64,000 nucleotides of DNA from Actinokineospora inagensis DSM 44258 (lineage in GTDB: Bacteria > Actinomycetota > Actinomycetes > Mycobacteriales > Pseudonocardiaceae), in contig NZ_AXWW01000017.1 of the NCBI RefSeq assembly GCF_000482865.1, positions 101,798 to 165,797 on the forward strand, read 5' to 3'. The position numbers and the translations under genes are program-made. This document shows, piece after piece, positions 53,134 through 60,820 of the stretch (its first letter is position 1; each line of letters opens with the position of its first letter). The notes under the pieces were generated by a model. It was not told the origin of the DNA. It did not search any database and worked only from the letters and a program-made list of their open reading frames with translations.

Positions 53134-55085
53134 CGGGAGCCTTCCCTTCGGGGTGAGCCCGCCGCGCGCAACTGGGCGGGTGTTCCGTGGCGGACGGAGA
53201 CTGCGCAGGCCCGGCGGTAGAACCGCTGGGCGTCCTGGTCGGACCGCAGCCCGAAAGCCCCGTGCAGGTGCAGTGCGGTGGTCGTCGCCTCGACCGCGAG
53301 CTCCGCGCAGGCCGCCAGCAGCCGCGAGGCATCCCCCAGCGGGTCTGTCCCGGCGTCGGCTTGATCGGACTCGATCAGGGTGGCGACGTGCTCGCCCAGG
53401 GCGTGCACGGCCGCCAGCCGGGCGGTGAGCGCGGCCAGGGTGAAGGCGACGGCCTGGTTGGTCCCGATCGGCCTGCCGAACTGCAGCCGGGTCTGCACGC
53501 GCCGGACAGCGGCGGCGATGGCGCCCTGCGTCAGGCCGCAGAGATAAGCGCCCGCTTGGCTGCGCAGCCGCGCCAGGGTCAGCGTGCAGGCCGGGCAGTC
53601 CGGCTTGTCGCACACGACAAGCCCGGTCGCCGGGCCGACATCGACCGCGTGCAACTCCTCGTCGCTCAGCGAGCGCAAGGGTCGGCGAGTGACCTCACCC
53701 GCACTGTAGAGGACCAAGGGGGAATCCACCGCCAGCAACCACCCGGCTGAACCAACGGCGACGTCTTGTATCAGCAACGCGACGGGCGAGGCAGCCCCGG
53801 AAACTTCTTCACTGCCATGGGCGGCAAGGGATTCCGCGGCGATGGTCTGCTCGACGACCGCGTACGGGGCGCCGATGGTTCCACTGTGGAAGGCGGCGGA
53901 ATAGGCCGATTCCCCAGGCCGGGCCGCCACGTCCGGCTGGGCGCGCACGACGTCCGCCCCGAGGCCCAGGCTGGACGCGATGATCTCCAGCATGATCTCC
54001 GAACCGCCCGCGGACAGGGTCAGGCCGGGCGCTTCCCGGAGCATCGCCACCGAGGCGCCGTCCGCCAGGCCGCCCGCGTCCAGTGCCAGCCGCGCCACCT
54101 TGACGCACAGCTCGCTGTTGAACCACTTGGCCATCGCCGCCTCTTCGGCGTTCAGGTCGCCTTCCTGCTGGCGCTCGACCAGCCGCCACGCCAGGACGCG
54201 CCCTGCGGCTGCCTGGGTCTGCAGGTCGACGAGGCGATCGGCGAGGACGGCGTCATCGGCACTGACGGCACTGACGGCATTGACGCGGACCTCGACCTGC
54301 CTGGCCACGGTCGCCAGCCAACTGCTGGCCTTGGCGATGTAGTCGACGCCGGTCCGCTCGATCGCCAGACCCGCGGCCAACACGAACCAGCCGCCGTCGA
54401 CCGGGCCCAGCACGTTGGAGTCGGGGACGTGCACCCCGTCCAGGAGCACCTCGCAGAACGGGTCGGGGTAGAGCGAGTCGACCAGGCCCACCTCGACCCC
54501 CGGGGCGGCCAGGGCCACCACGAACAGGGTGATGCCCGCCTCGGCCCGGCCCCGCTCGGAAGTCCGGGCGGCGACGACGGCGTAGGCCGCCCGCCGAACC
54601 TGGACGGCGTACCACTTGGACCCGTAGAGCCGCCAGCCGCCGTCGACGCGCTCGGCCCGGGTCCGCAGCGACGCCAGGTCCGACCCCGCCTCGGGCTCGG
54701 TGTAGAGCACCACCATCGTGTCGGTGCCCGCGGCGAGCGGCGGCAGGAAGCGGGCCTTCTGCTCGGCGTCGGCCACGAACTGCAGCAGCGACCCGGCGTT
54801 GGTGATCGTGTTGATGAAAGGCATGTCCGGGACGCCGTGCCCGGACAGCTCCTCCTGCACGATCGCGGCGTGGGCCGCGGTCGCGTCCCGCCCGCCGTAG
54901 CGCCGGGGCCAGGCCGGGGCGAGCATCTGGTGCGCGCCGAGCAGTTGGTACACCGCCGCGGGGAAGCAGTCCTCCGGTGGCGCCTCGGCGATGGCGGCCA
55001 GTTCCGCCGCGACCACGGGCCGGGCCAGCAGGTCGCGCAACTCTTGCCGGAAGAGACGCAGCTCGGGGGTCAGCGTTGGTTTCAT
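53130..55085 (-). CDS. Double-domain acyl-CoA dehydrogenase family protein
   Basis: 651 residues, nearly twice the usual 380. The first domain (about 1-375) shows MLAPAWPRRYGGRDATAA, VVLYTEPEAGSDLASLRTRA, GSKWYAVQV and LSAGGSEIMLEIIASSLG. The second (about 410-650) is an ACAD C-terminal-like half with LQFGRPIGTNQAVAFTLAAL and LHLHGAFGLRSDQDAQRFYR. The first part looks catalytic; the second resembles the partner half of heterodimeric ACADs. Expected reaction: FAD-dependent alpha,beta-desaturation of a carrier- or CoA-bound acyl group, perhaps the aminoacyl group on the adjacent A-T protein. It overlaps neighbours on both sides by four bases. Confidence 0.88.
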   Translation of the reverse strand: MKPTLTPELRLFRQELRDLLARPVVAAELAAIAEAPPEDCFPAAVYQLLGAHQMLAPAWPRRYGGRDATAAHAAIVQEELSGHGVPDMPFINTITNAGSLLQFVADAEQKARFLPPLAAGTDTMVVLYTEPEAGSDLASLRTRAERVDGGWRLYGSKWYAVQVRRAAYAVVAARTSERGRAEAGITLFVVALAAPGVEVGLVDSLYPDPFCEVLLDGVHVPDSNVLGPVDGGWFVLAAGLAIERTGVDYIAKASSWLATVARQVEVRVNAVSAVSADDAVLADRLVDLQTQAAAGRVLAWRLVERQQEGDLNAEEAAMAKWFNSELCVKVARLALDAGGLADGASVAMLREAPGLTLSAGGSEIMLEIIASSLGLGADVVRAQPDVAARPGESAYSAAFHSGTIGAPYAVVEQTIAAESLAAHGSEEVSGAASPVALLIQDVAVGSAGWLLAVDSPLVLYSAGEVTRRPLRSLSDEELHAVDVGPATGLVVCDKPDCPACTLTLARLRSQAGAYLCGLTQGAIAAAVRRVQTRLQFGRPIGTNQAVAFTLAALTARLAAVHALGEHVATLIESDQADAGTDPLGDASRLLAACAELAVEATTTALHLHGAFGLRSDQDAQRFYRRACAVSVRHGTPAQLRAAGSPRREGSR

Positions 55086-55846
55086 GAGGTCTTCCAGGAG
55101 GTGATCAGCGTGGTCTTCACGAGTCGGGTTATGGCACCCACGTGCGGTGTCCTCATCAGCTCGTAATGGTCGGCGGGCAGCCTGCGCAGGCGCAGGCGTC
55201 CTGTCGTGTGGGCCTGCCAGCGCGGCGCGTCCTGGTTGTCCTTGCGGGAGACGAAAACGAGGTCGTCGGTCACCTGGCCCGATGGCTGGTAGGCGACCTG
55301 TGCCAGGCAGTGAGTGCGGAACACCGCGAACCGGGTCGCGCGCTCCTCGGCGGTGATGTCGCCAGCGCCGACCATCCTGCTCAGCTCGGCCTCGAACTCG
55401 GCGGCCAGCGTCGCGTCGTCGACCGCCCCGATCCCCGGCAGCGGGCTGTCGATCAGCACCAACGGGCCGATCACCCGGCCGGAGTCCGCCAGCCTCCTCG
55501 CCATCTCGAAGGCGACGATGCCGCCGAACGACCACCCGCCCAGCAGCACGGGACCCGGTGGCAGCTCCGCCAGGTAGCGGCCCGCCATCGACTCGACATC
55601 GCGGTCCAGACCGCCGCCGTCCAACGCCGCGGGCAGGAAGGCCACCGTCGCCACCTCGGGGGCCAGGTCACCGGCCAGCCCCCGGTAGCAGGCCACCGAC
55701 CCGCCCGCCGGGTGGACCAGGGTCAGCACCGGGGCACCCGCCGGTGCCGTCATCAAGGTTACCCGACAACGGTTCCGAGCCGGGCGGTCCACCACGGCAC
55801 CGTCTACACGAGTACTGTCCATACCAGTACTGTCCAATTCGGACAT
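55082..55846 (-). CDS. Type II thioesterase
   Basis: 254 residues, alpha/beta hydrolase. The oxyanion region is VLTLVHPAGGSVACYRG; the nucleophile Ser106 sits in LLGGWSFGGIVAFEMAR; the catalytic His is in RLPADHYELMRTPHV. It belongs to the NRPS/PKS thioesterase family. As a free protein it probably clears misloaded carriers, though a release role is possible. Start is ATG 55846 with GGGGG upstream. The stop overlaps the dehydrogenase start (ATGA). Confidence 0.92.
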   Translation of the reverse strand: MSELDSTGMDSTRVDGAVVDRPARNRCRVTLMTAPAGAPVLTLVHPAGGSVACYRGLAGDLAPEVATVAFLPAALDGGGLDRDVESMAGRYLAELPPGPVLLGGWSFGGIVAFEMARRLADSGRVIGPLVLIDSPLPGIGAVDDATLAAEFEAELSRMVGAGDITAEERATRFAVFRTHCLAQVAYQPSGQVTDDLVFVSRKDNQDAPRWQAHTTGRLRLRRLPADHYELMRTPHVGAITRLVKTTLITSWKTS

Positions 55847-55981
55847 CACAAATCCCCCAGTGAGCGCTGAAACGACCGGCGGCGGCGTCGAGTGCGCGCC
55901 GGTGAAGCCGAACACCGTGCACGGGAACGGGCGTCCCGGGCGAGACGGGATGGGTAAGCGGTCCGGGCCTACCTCGGGTAA

Positions 55982-57643
55982 TCAGTCGGACGCGGGCTCG
56001 CCGTCGGCCAGCCGGTCGGCCTGGCCGATGTGGTCGTCGAGGCCGAGGAGTTCCCAGCGCAGCAGGGCGACCGGGACGTTGCCGTCGAGCCAGAGGCGTT
56101 CGTGGAACTCTTGCAGGTCGAAGTCGGCGGACTGGTGCGCGCACGCGGCGAGGAGGCTGAGGACCTGGGCCTTACCCGCCTGGTAACTCAGGCCCTGACC
56201 CGGGGTGCCCGCGAAGAAGACCACTTCCTGCCAGGCCGTGGCGCGGTTCATCGGCACGGTCTCGGCGAGGTAGTCCGCGGCCTCGTCGATGGTGAGCGTG
56301 CCGACGGCGAGCCGGATGTCCACCTCGACCCGCAGCGCGCGCAGCCGCATGGAGTTCGCGATGAACACGGCGCTGTCCGGCACGTCGTCCAGGAGACCCG
56401 CCTGCAGCAGCATTTCCTCGTTGTAGAACGCGATGCCCTCGTTCGGTATCGAGTCGTAGAAATGGCGGCGCACCGGGTTGGGGTGCCGCCACGACACCGC
56501 GGCCTGGAGGGCGTGGACACCCTGGTGGGTGAGGCCGAGGCGCGGATCTTGCGCCTTGGCCCGCGCGAAGTAGGACATGCCCTCCGTGGGCGGGTTCATG
56601 TAGCAGACCGCGTCCTCGGTGGGGCGCTCCAGCGAGCCGATGTCGTGCGTGACACCGAGCCAGCTCAACGGTTCGAGGTAGGCAGGCATGGCGGCGAAGG
56701 TGTAGCGGCGCAGGTCGTCGGGGAGCCGGAGCAGGTTGTGGTCGGCGTAGAAGCGGCGCACGGCGGTCTCGTCGGCCCGCTGCAGCTCGATGATCTCGTC
56801 GAGCGTCTTGGGTGGGACCCGGCCACTGTCGCGGGCCACGCGTTGCCGGAGGATGGCCTCGGTGGCGACGGCGCGGTTGAACTCCTCCCGGGCCAGGTCG
56901 CGGAGCTGGTCCGCCGAGTAGGGCAGGAGGGCGACATTGTGCAGGAGGTACCGCATGGCCTCGGGCCCGACCACGGCGTCACCGTCGAACGACTGCGAGC
57001 CCAGCCAGTCGCGGTAGGCGTCGAGACCGCGGGCGGCGTCGGCGGCGGCGGCCAGCAACTCGGCCGTGTCCGATCCGGGGCCGCCCGCCGCGGTGAGCGC
57101 GGTCGCCAGCGCGGCCATGGCGACCTCGAGGTCCGTCGACGCGGTGCTCAGCCCGCGCAGCGTCTGCTCGGCGAACGGGGCGGCGGCGTGCCCGGCGAGG
57201 TTTTCCCGCCCCTGCGCGAGGATGACGGGAACGCGCCGGAGGTTCCCGATGATCTCGGCGACCCGCTCCCGGTCGACCGGCGGCGCCATGAGCAGCAGGT
57301 TGAAGATCTGCAGCAGCGCTTGGTCGACGTAGAAGCCCGGGTTGCGCTGCCAACCGCGCAGCAGGTCCAGTTCCCAGTGCACCCGCGCCAAGGCGGACCC
57401 CAGCAGGCGCCCGTCGACGTGGACGTCGACCGGTTGGCCCGTCAGGTCGATGGCCCGGTGCCGTTCGGTGAAGCCCGCCAGCACCCGGCGGCGCTCGGCG
57501 ACCGCGTCCGCCGACCAGTCGGCGACCCAGCCCGCGGGCCGGTCGATGCGCGGGACGTCGTCACCCGCGTCCGGCTGGGTCAGGGTGCGCCAATCCCGGA
57601 ACTCCGCCGCTAATTCCGCGAGCGCCTTGGCTGCGTCGCTCAT
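55982..57643 (-). CDS. DUF885 family protein with altered metallopeptidase-like motif
   Basis: 553 residues, DUF885 fold through most of the length (VHWELDLLRGWQRNPGFYVDQ near residue 100, SWLGVTHDIGSLERPTEDAV, then GLTHQGVHALQAAVSW and SIPNEGIAFYNEEMLL). Typical members have a His-Glu-x-x-Pro-Gly-His-His motif followed by E-G-W-A-L-Y; here the first part reads His-Gln-Gly-Val-His, so the Glu is lost while both His and the following E-G are retained. Family proteins are poorly known, and a few act in secondary metabolism. Start ATG 57643 has GGGGGAGAAGG just upstream. Position inside the cluster suggests a tailoring or hydrolytic step. Confidence 0.82.
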   Translation of the reverse strand: MSDAAKALAELAAEFRDWRTLTQPDAGDDVPRIDRPAGWVADWSADAVAERRRVLAGFTERHRAIDLTGQPVDVHVDGRLLGSALARVHWELDLLRGWQRNPGFYVDQALLQIFNLLLMAPPVDRERVAEIIGNLRRVPVILAQGRENLAGHAAAPFAEQTLRGLSTASTDLEVAMAALATALTAAGGPGSDTAELLAAAADAARGLDAYRDWLGSQSFDGDAVVGPEAMRYLLHNVALLPYSADQLRDLAREEFNRAVATEAILRQRVARDSGRVPPKTLDEIIELQRADETAVRRFYADHNLLRLPDDLRRYTFAAMPAYLEPLSWLGVTHDIGSLERPTEDAVCYMNPPTEGMSYFARAKAQDPRLGLTHQGVHALQAAVSWRHPNPVRRHFYDSIPNEGIAFYNEEMLLQAGLLDDVPDSAVFIANSMRLRALRVEVDIRLAVGTLTIDEAADYLAETVPMNRATAWQEVVFFAGTPGQGLSYQAGKAQVLSLLAACAHQSADFDLQEFHERLWLDGNVPVALLRWELLGLDDHIGQADRLADGEPASD

Positions 57644-57709
57644 CCTTCTCCCCCTTTGTGTCCCAGACGATGTGTGGCTAACGGCTTTCTTCCGCGCCCC
57701 TGGTCCCGG

Positions 57710-58966
57710 TCACCGAAGATCGGACGCGGGCACGGTTTCGACGTCCACCTGGATGGCACCCACCGCGTCCTGGGCGGCCGACGCGGCGGCCGGTCCATCC
57801 TCGGCGACGGCCACCACATACCCGAGGCGGTCGTAGCCCGCGGCCTCTTCCGGGAGGACGGCACCGGGCTCGACGAACGTCGCCACGTCCACCACGTTCG
57901 GCATCGACCGGGCGGCATCGACACCGTCGATGCCGAGGATCCGACCACCGGGACTGGGCACGAACACGATGGCCGCGCCGTGGTTCGGCTGCCGCGGCGC
58001 GCCGGGGTCCGTGCCCAGGTAGATGTCGAGCAGCGCGGCGTGCATGTCGTACCCCGTCGCCAACTTGACCAGGCGGGTGATCTGGTCACCGGCGAGGCGG
58101 CAGTTCACCTCGACCAGCCGGGGCCCGTCCGGGGTGAGCATGAGTTCCACGTGCGCCGCGCCGAAGTCGTAGCCGAGGGCGTCGAGCGCCTGCACGGCGG
58201 CTTCCCGGCAGGCGCGTTCCACCTCGGGGTCGAGGCTCGCCGGGACGGTGTGGCCGATCTCGTAGAAGATGGGTGGGGCGAGCAACACCTTGTCGGTCAT
58301 CGCGATGACGCGGACCTGCGAGTCGGCGACGATCACCTCGACGCTGATCTCCCGACCGTGCATGTACTCCTCGACCAGGACTCCCGGCAGCTTGGGCTGC
58401 CCGACCTCGTTGACGACCCACTGCAGCAGGGCCTTGGCGTGGTCGGCGACCTCCTGGGGGTTCGCGCACAGCCGCACGCCGTAGCTCCCCGAGTCGTCGA
58501 GGGGCTTGACCACGCAGGGGAACCCGACGTCGGCCGCCGCCGCCTCCTCCGGGGTGGCCGCCAGCACGAACCGCGGAATCGGCACCCCGGCGCTCGCGCA
58601 CAGGCGCCGCCCCAGCGACTTGTCCCGGCACGCCAGGACCGCGTCGGGATCCTGGCCCCGCAACCCCAGCAGCCGCCCGGTCCGCGCGGTCGCCAGCATG
58701 TGGAACTCGCTCGCGGACAGCAAGGCGTCCGGTCGGTCCGCGCGCTGGGACAGGACCGCGGCCACCGCCTGCGGGTCGTCGGTGTCGCAGTTGACGACCT
58801 CGTCGAACCCGTCCATCGGGATCTGCTGCTGGCCGGGCTGCAGGTAGAAGTCGAAGTCCTTGGTGACGAGGGTGACCTGCCAGCCGCGCTCCTTGGCGAC
58901 GCGCATCACCTCGTACCCGCTGCCCGTCCTGTTGGTCTCGAGGAAGGCGACGTGGATGCCGGTCAT
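57710..58966 (-). CDS. ATP-grasp ligase
   Basis: 418 residues. ATP-grasp features are seen: pre-ATP-grasp N-terminus (IHVAFLETNRTGSGYEVMR), RDKSLGRRLCASAGVPIP, CVVKPLDDSGSYGVRLC (ATP lysine and glycine-rich loop), VLVEEYMHGREISVEVIV, and the metal-binding end HVELMLTPDGPRLVEVNCRLAG. This is the amino-acid/carboxylate ligase type that joins a carboxylate to an amine through an acyl-phosphate. It may form an amide bond in the product outside the NRPS. Start ATG 58966 follows GAGAGGA; an in-frame ATG at 58981 lacks such a site. Confidence 0.92.
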   Translation of the reverse strand: MTGIHVAFLETNRTGSGYEVMRVAKERGWQVTLVTKDFDFYLQPGQQQIPMDGFDEVVNCDTDDPQAVAAVLSQRADRPDALLSASEFHMLATARTGRLLGLRGQDPDAVLACRDKSLGRRLCASAGVPIPRFVLAATPEEAAAADVGFPCVVKPLDDSGSYGVRLCANPQEVADHAKALLQWVVNEVGQPKLPGVLVEEYMHGREISVEVIVADSQVRVIAMTDKVLLAPPIFYEIGHTVPASLDPEVERACREAAVQALDALGYDFGAAHVELMLTPDGPRLVEVNCRLAGDQITRLVKLATGYDMHAALLDIYLGTDPGAPRQPNHGAAIVFVPSPGGRILGIDGVDAARSMPNVVDVATFVEPGAVLPEEAAGYDRLGYVVAVAEDGPAAASAAQDAVGAIQVDVETVPASDLR

Positions 58967-59107
58967 CGGGGTCCTCTCCATCTTCTGCCTGGCGGGCGTT
59001 CGCGCGTGGCGGCCGCGGTGCCCGAATCGGGTTACCGCTGAGCCGAACAGGTCGTCGGTTGTCTGGTCCGGGCGGCCGGATGACCACCCAGGGCCGTGGT
59101 TGAGGGG

Positions 59108-60403
59108 TCAGTGCGGGTTCGACGAGCGGTCGTCCACTAGCTGATCGGTGCCGCCGGGAGCCGGGGCGGGTGGCGTGGCACGGCGGGAGGAACGCGGTGG
59201 CAGGCTCAGCCAGGCGGCCCAGGCACCACCGGCCGCGCACACCGCCCACAGCGCCCAGGGGTGCACGGCGTAGACCGCCCCGCCGATCAGCGGCCCGGCA
59301 CCACAGGCCAGCATGATCGTCGCGCCGTACAGGCCCTGGTAGCGGCCGCCCATGGTGGGTGGGGCGATGGCGCCAACGTACGCGTCCGACAGCGAGGTGT
59401 ACAGCATCTCGCCGAGCGTCCACAGCACCACGGTCGCGGCCAGCAGGACCATGGTGGTCGACGCCCCGGTCAGCGCCAGCCCGATGCCGGTGAGGACGTT
59501 GCCCACCGCCAGGACCGGCCCCGGCCGCCGGGTGGCGACCGCACCGGTGATCGGCAGCTCGAACACCGCGACGAGCAGCCCGTTGAGCCCCATCAGCAGT
59601 CCGAAGTCGGCAGGCGAGAGGCCCATGCCGTGCACGTGCAGGGGAATGCCGACGTTGCACTGGATGTAGACGAAGTTGGCGATCAAGGTCATGACCAGGA
59701 ACCGCCGCAACCGGCGGTCGCGCAGCGCCTGCCGGTACCCCGGCTCCGGCTCCGCCGTCGCGGGGCCGTCGTGCTGGTGCAGGTCGGGTCTGGGCATGAT
59801 CGCGCCCCGGAGCAGTCCGGCGGCGATCGCGCCGAACAGCAGGCAGGCGGCGGCGTTGCCGAGGAACATCCCCACGTACGAGATGGTGGCGACCACCCCG
59901 CCGACGACCCCGCCGATCGCGGCGCCGATGTTCAGCGCGAGGCGCTGGACCGCGAACGCCGCCAGCCGCTCCTGCGAGGTCGTCGTGGCGTCCACCAGCA
60001 GCGCCGCCGCGGCCGGGCGGTAGACCTGCCCGGTGGTCCCGGCCAGGCCCACCAGTGCGATCAGCGGCGGCAGCGTGTCGAACAGCGGAATGCCCGCGGT
60101 GAACACGGCGGTGGTCACCATCGACAGCACGATCGTCCAGCGCCTGCCGAGCCGGTCGGCGAGGTACCCGCCGATCGCGTTGCCGAACACGTTGCCGACC
60201 CCGGCGGCCCCCAGCACCAAACCCGCCGCCAACGCGGAGAAATCCTTGCTGACGAGGTAGAGCACGATGAAGACCGGGAGGAAATTGCCGACCCGGTTGA
60301 CCAGAATGCCGAGACTGATTATCCAGACCACCGGCGGGAGGCGGCGGATGGTCTCCCAGTACCGCGGGTCGCCCCCGTCGGTCTGCCGCACCGACTCGTC
60401 CAT
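59108..60403 (-). CDS. MFS transporter (probable exporter of the cluster product)
   Basis: 431 residues, 12 hydrophobic segments in two halves separated by a charged loop near residue 205 (PDLHQHDGPATAEPEPGYR). Helix 2-3 motif: GNAIGGYLADRLGRRW, the classic MFS G-x-x-x-D-R-x-G-R-R signature. The ATG shares its A with the stop of the 43-codon ORF upstream (TGATG), so the two are coupled. Cluster position suggests drug export or self-resistance. Confidence 0.92.
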   Translation of the reverse strand: MDESVRQTDGGDPRYWETIRRLPPVVWIISLGILVNRVGNFLPVFIVLYLVSKDFSALAAGLVLGAAGVGNVFGNAIGGYLADRLGRRWTIVLSMVTTAVFTAGIPLFDTLPPLIALVGLAGTTGQVYRPAAAALLVDATTTSQERLAAFAVQRLALNIGAAIGGVVGGVVATISYVGMFLGNAAACLLFGAIAAGLLRGAIMPRPDLHQHDGPATAEPEPGYRQALRDRRLRRFLVMTLIANFVYIQCNVGIPLHVHGMGLSPADFGLLMGLNGLLVAVFELPITGAVATRRPGPVLAVGNVLTGIGLALTGASTTMVLLAATVVLWTLGEMLYTSLSDAYVGAIAPPTMGGRYQGLYGATIMLACGAGPLIGGAVYAVHPWALWAVCAAGGAWAAWLSLPPRSSRRATPPAPAPGGTDQLVDDRSSNPH

Positions 60404-60534
60404 CAGCGCGCCGGGTCGGTCCGGGGGGTTTGCGTCATCGGCGGCCCGTCATCGCGCAGGCCGAGGCCGCCGTTGCCAACGGTGGCTGACCGTTGTGGTC
60501 GTTCCGCCGACCGGATTCCGCCGGATTCCGCCAT
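60403..60534 (-). CDS. Small ORF (43 residues) coupled to the MFS exporter
   Basis: Start ATG 60534 has AAAGGGGA seven bases upstream, better than many real genes here, and the stop overlaps the exporter start (TGATG). The peptide is hydrophilic and arginine/proline-rich with a Gly-rich middle (VGNGGLGLRDDGPP). It has no membrane segment or cysteine. It could be a coupling leader, a small regulatory peptide, or a ribosomal peptide partner of the ATP-grasp ligase. No family is recognised. Real translation is likely, function unknown. Confidence 0.5.
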   Translation of the reverse strand: MAESGGIRSAERPQRSATVGNGGLGLRDDGPPMTQTPRTDPAR

Positions 60535-60820
60535 CAGTGCTTCCCCTTTTGGTGCCGAAGACAGCAGGTGCCCGCAGTGAACCGATCCGCTCAACCATCG
60601 GAGTTGGTTCAATACGCGGAAATCATTACCACGCCAACTGCCGGTGTTACCGGGCCTGCCCGCCGCAAACCCGACGTGCGAATAAGATTTAGCGTAAAGG
60701 GACTGCTTTGTCCAGTCGGCGATTCCGCCATGGTGCGACCCGCACCGGGCCGCTGACCCGGAAATATGAGGTCCGCACACGTGCCATACAACTCCGGCCG
60801 GTGCGACGTGTCAAGGCGAA
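60535..60820 (-). promoter_or_regulatory. Putative promoter/operator region of the biosynthetic operon
   Basis: This 286-base gap lies between the regulator gene and the first operon gene and is less GC-rich than its surroundings near 60600-60700. It contains a GACTG (60701-60705) facing CAGTC (60713-60717) seven bases apart, and AACCA (60593-60597) facing TGGTT (60605-60609) seven bases apart. The first resembles half-sites of the StrR operator family, but the spacing differs from the known 11 bases. Confidence 0.35.
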
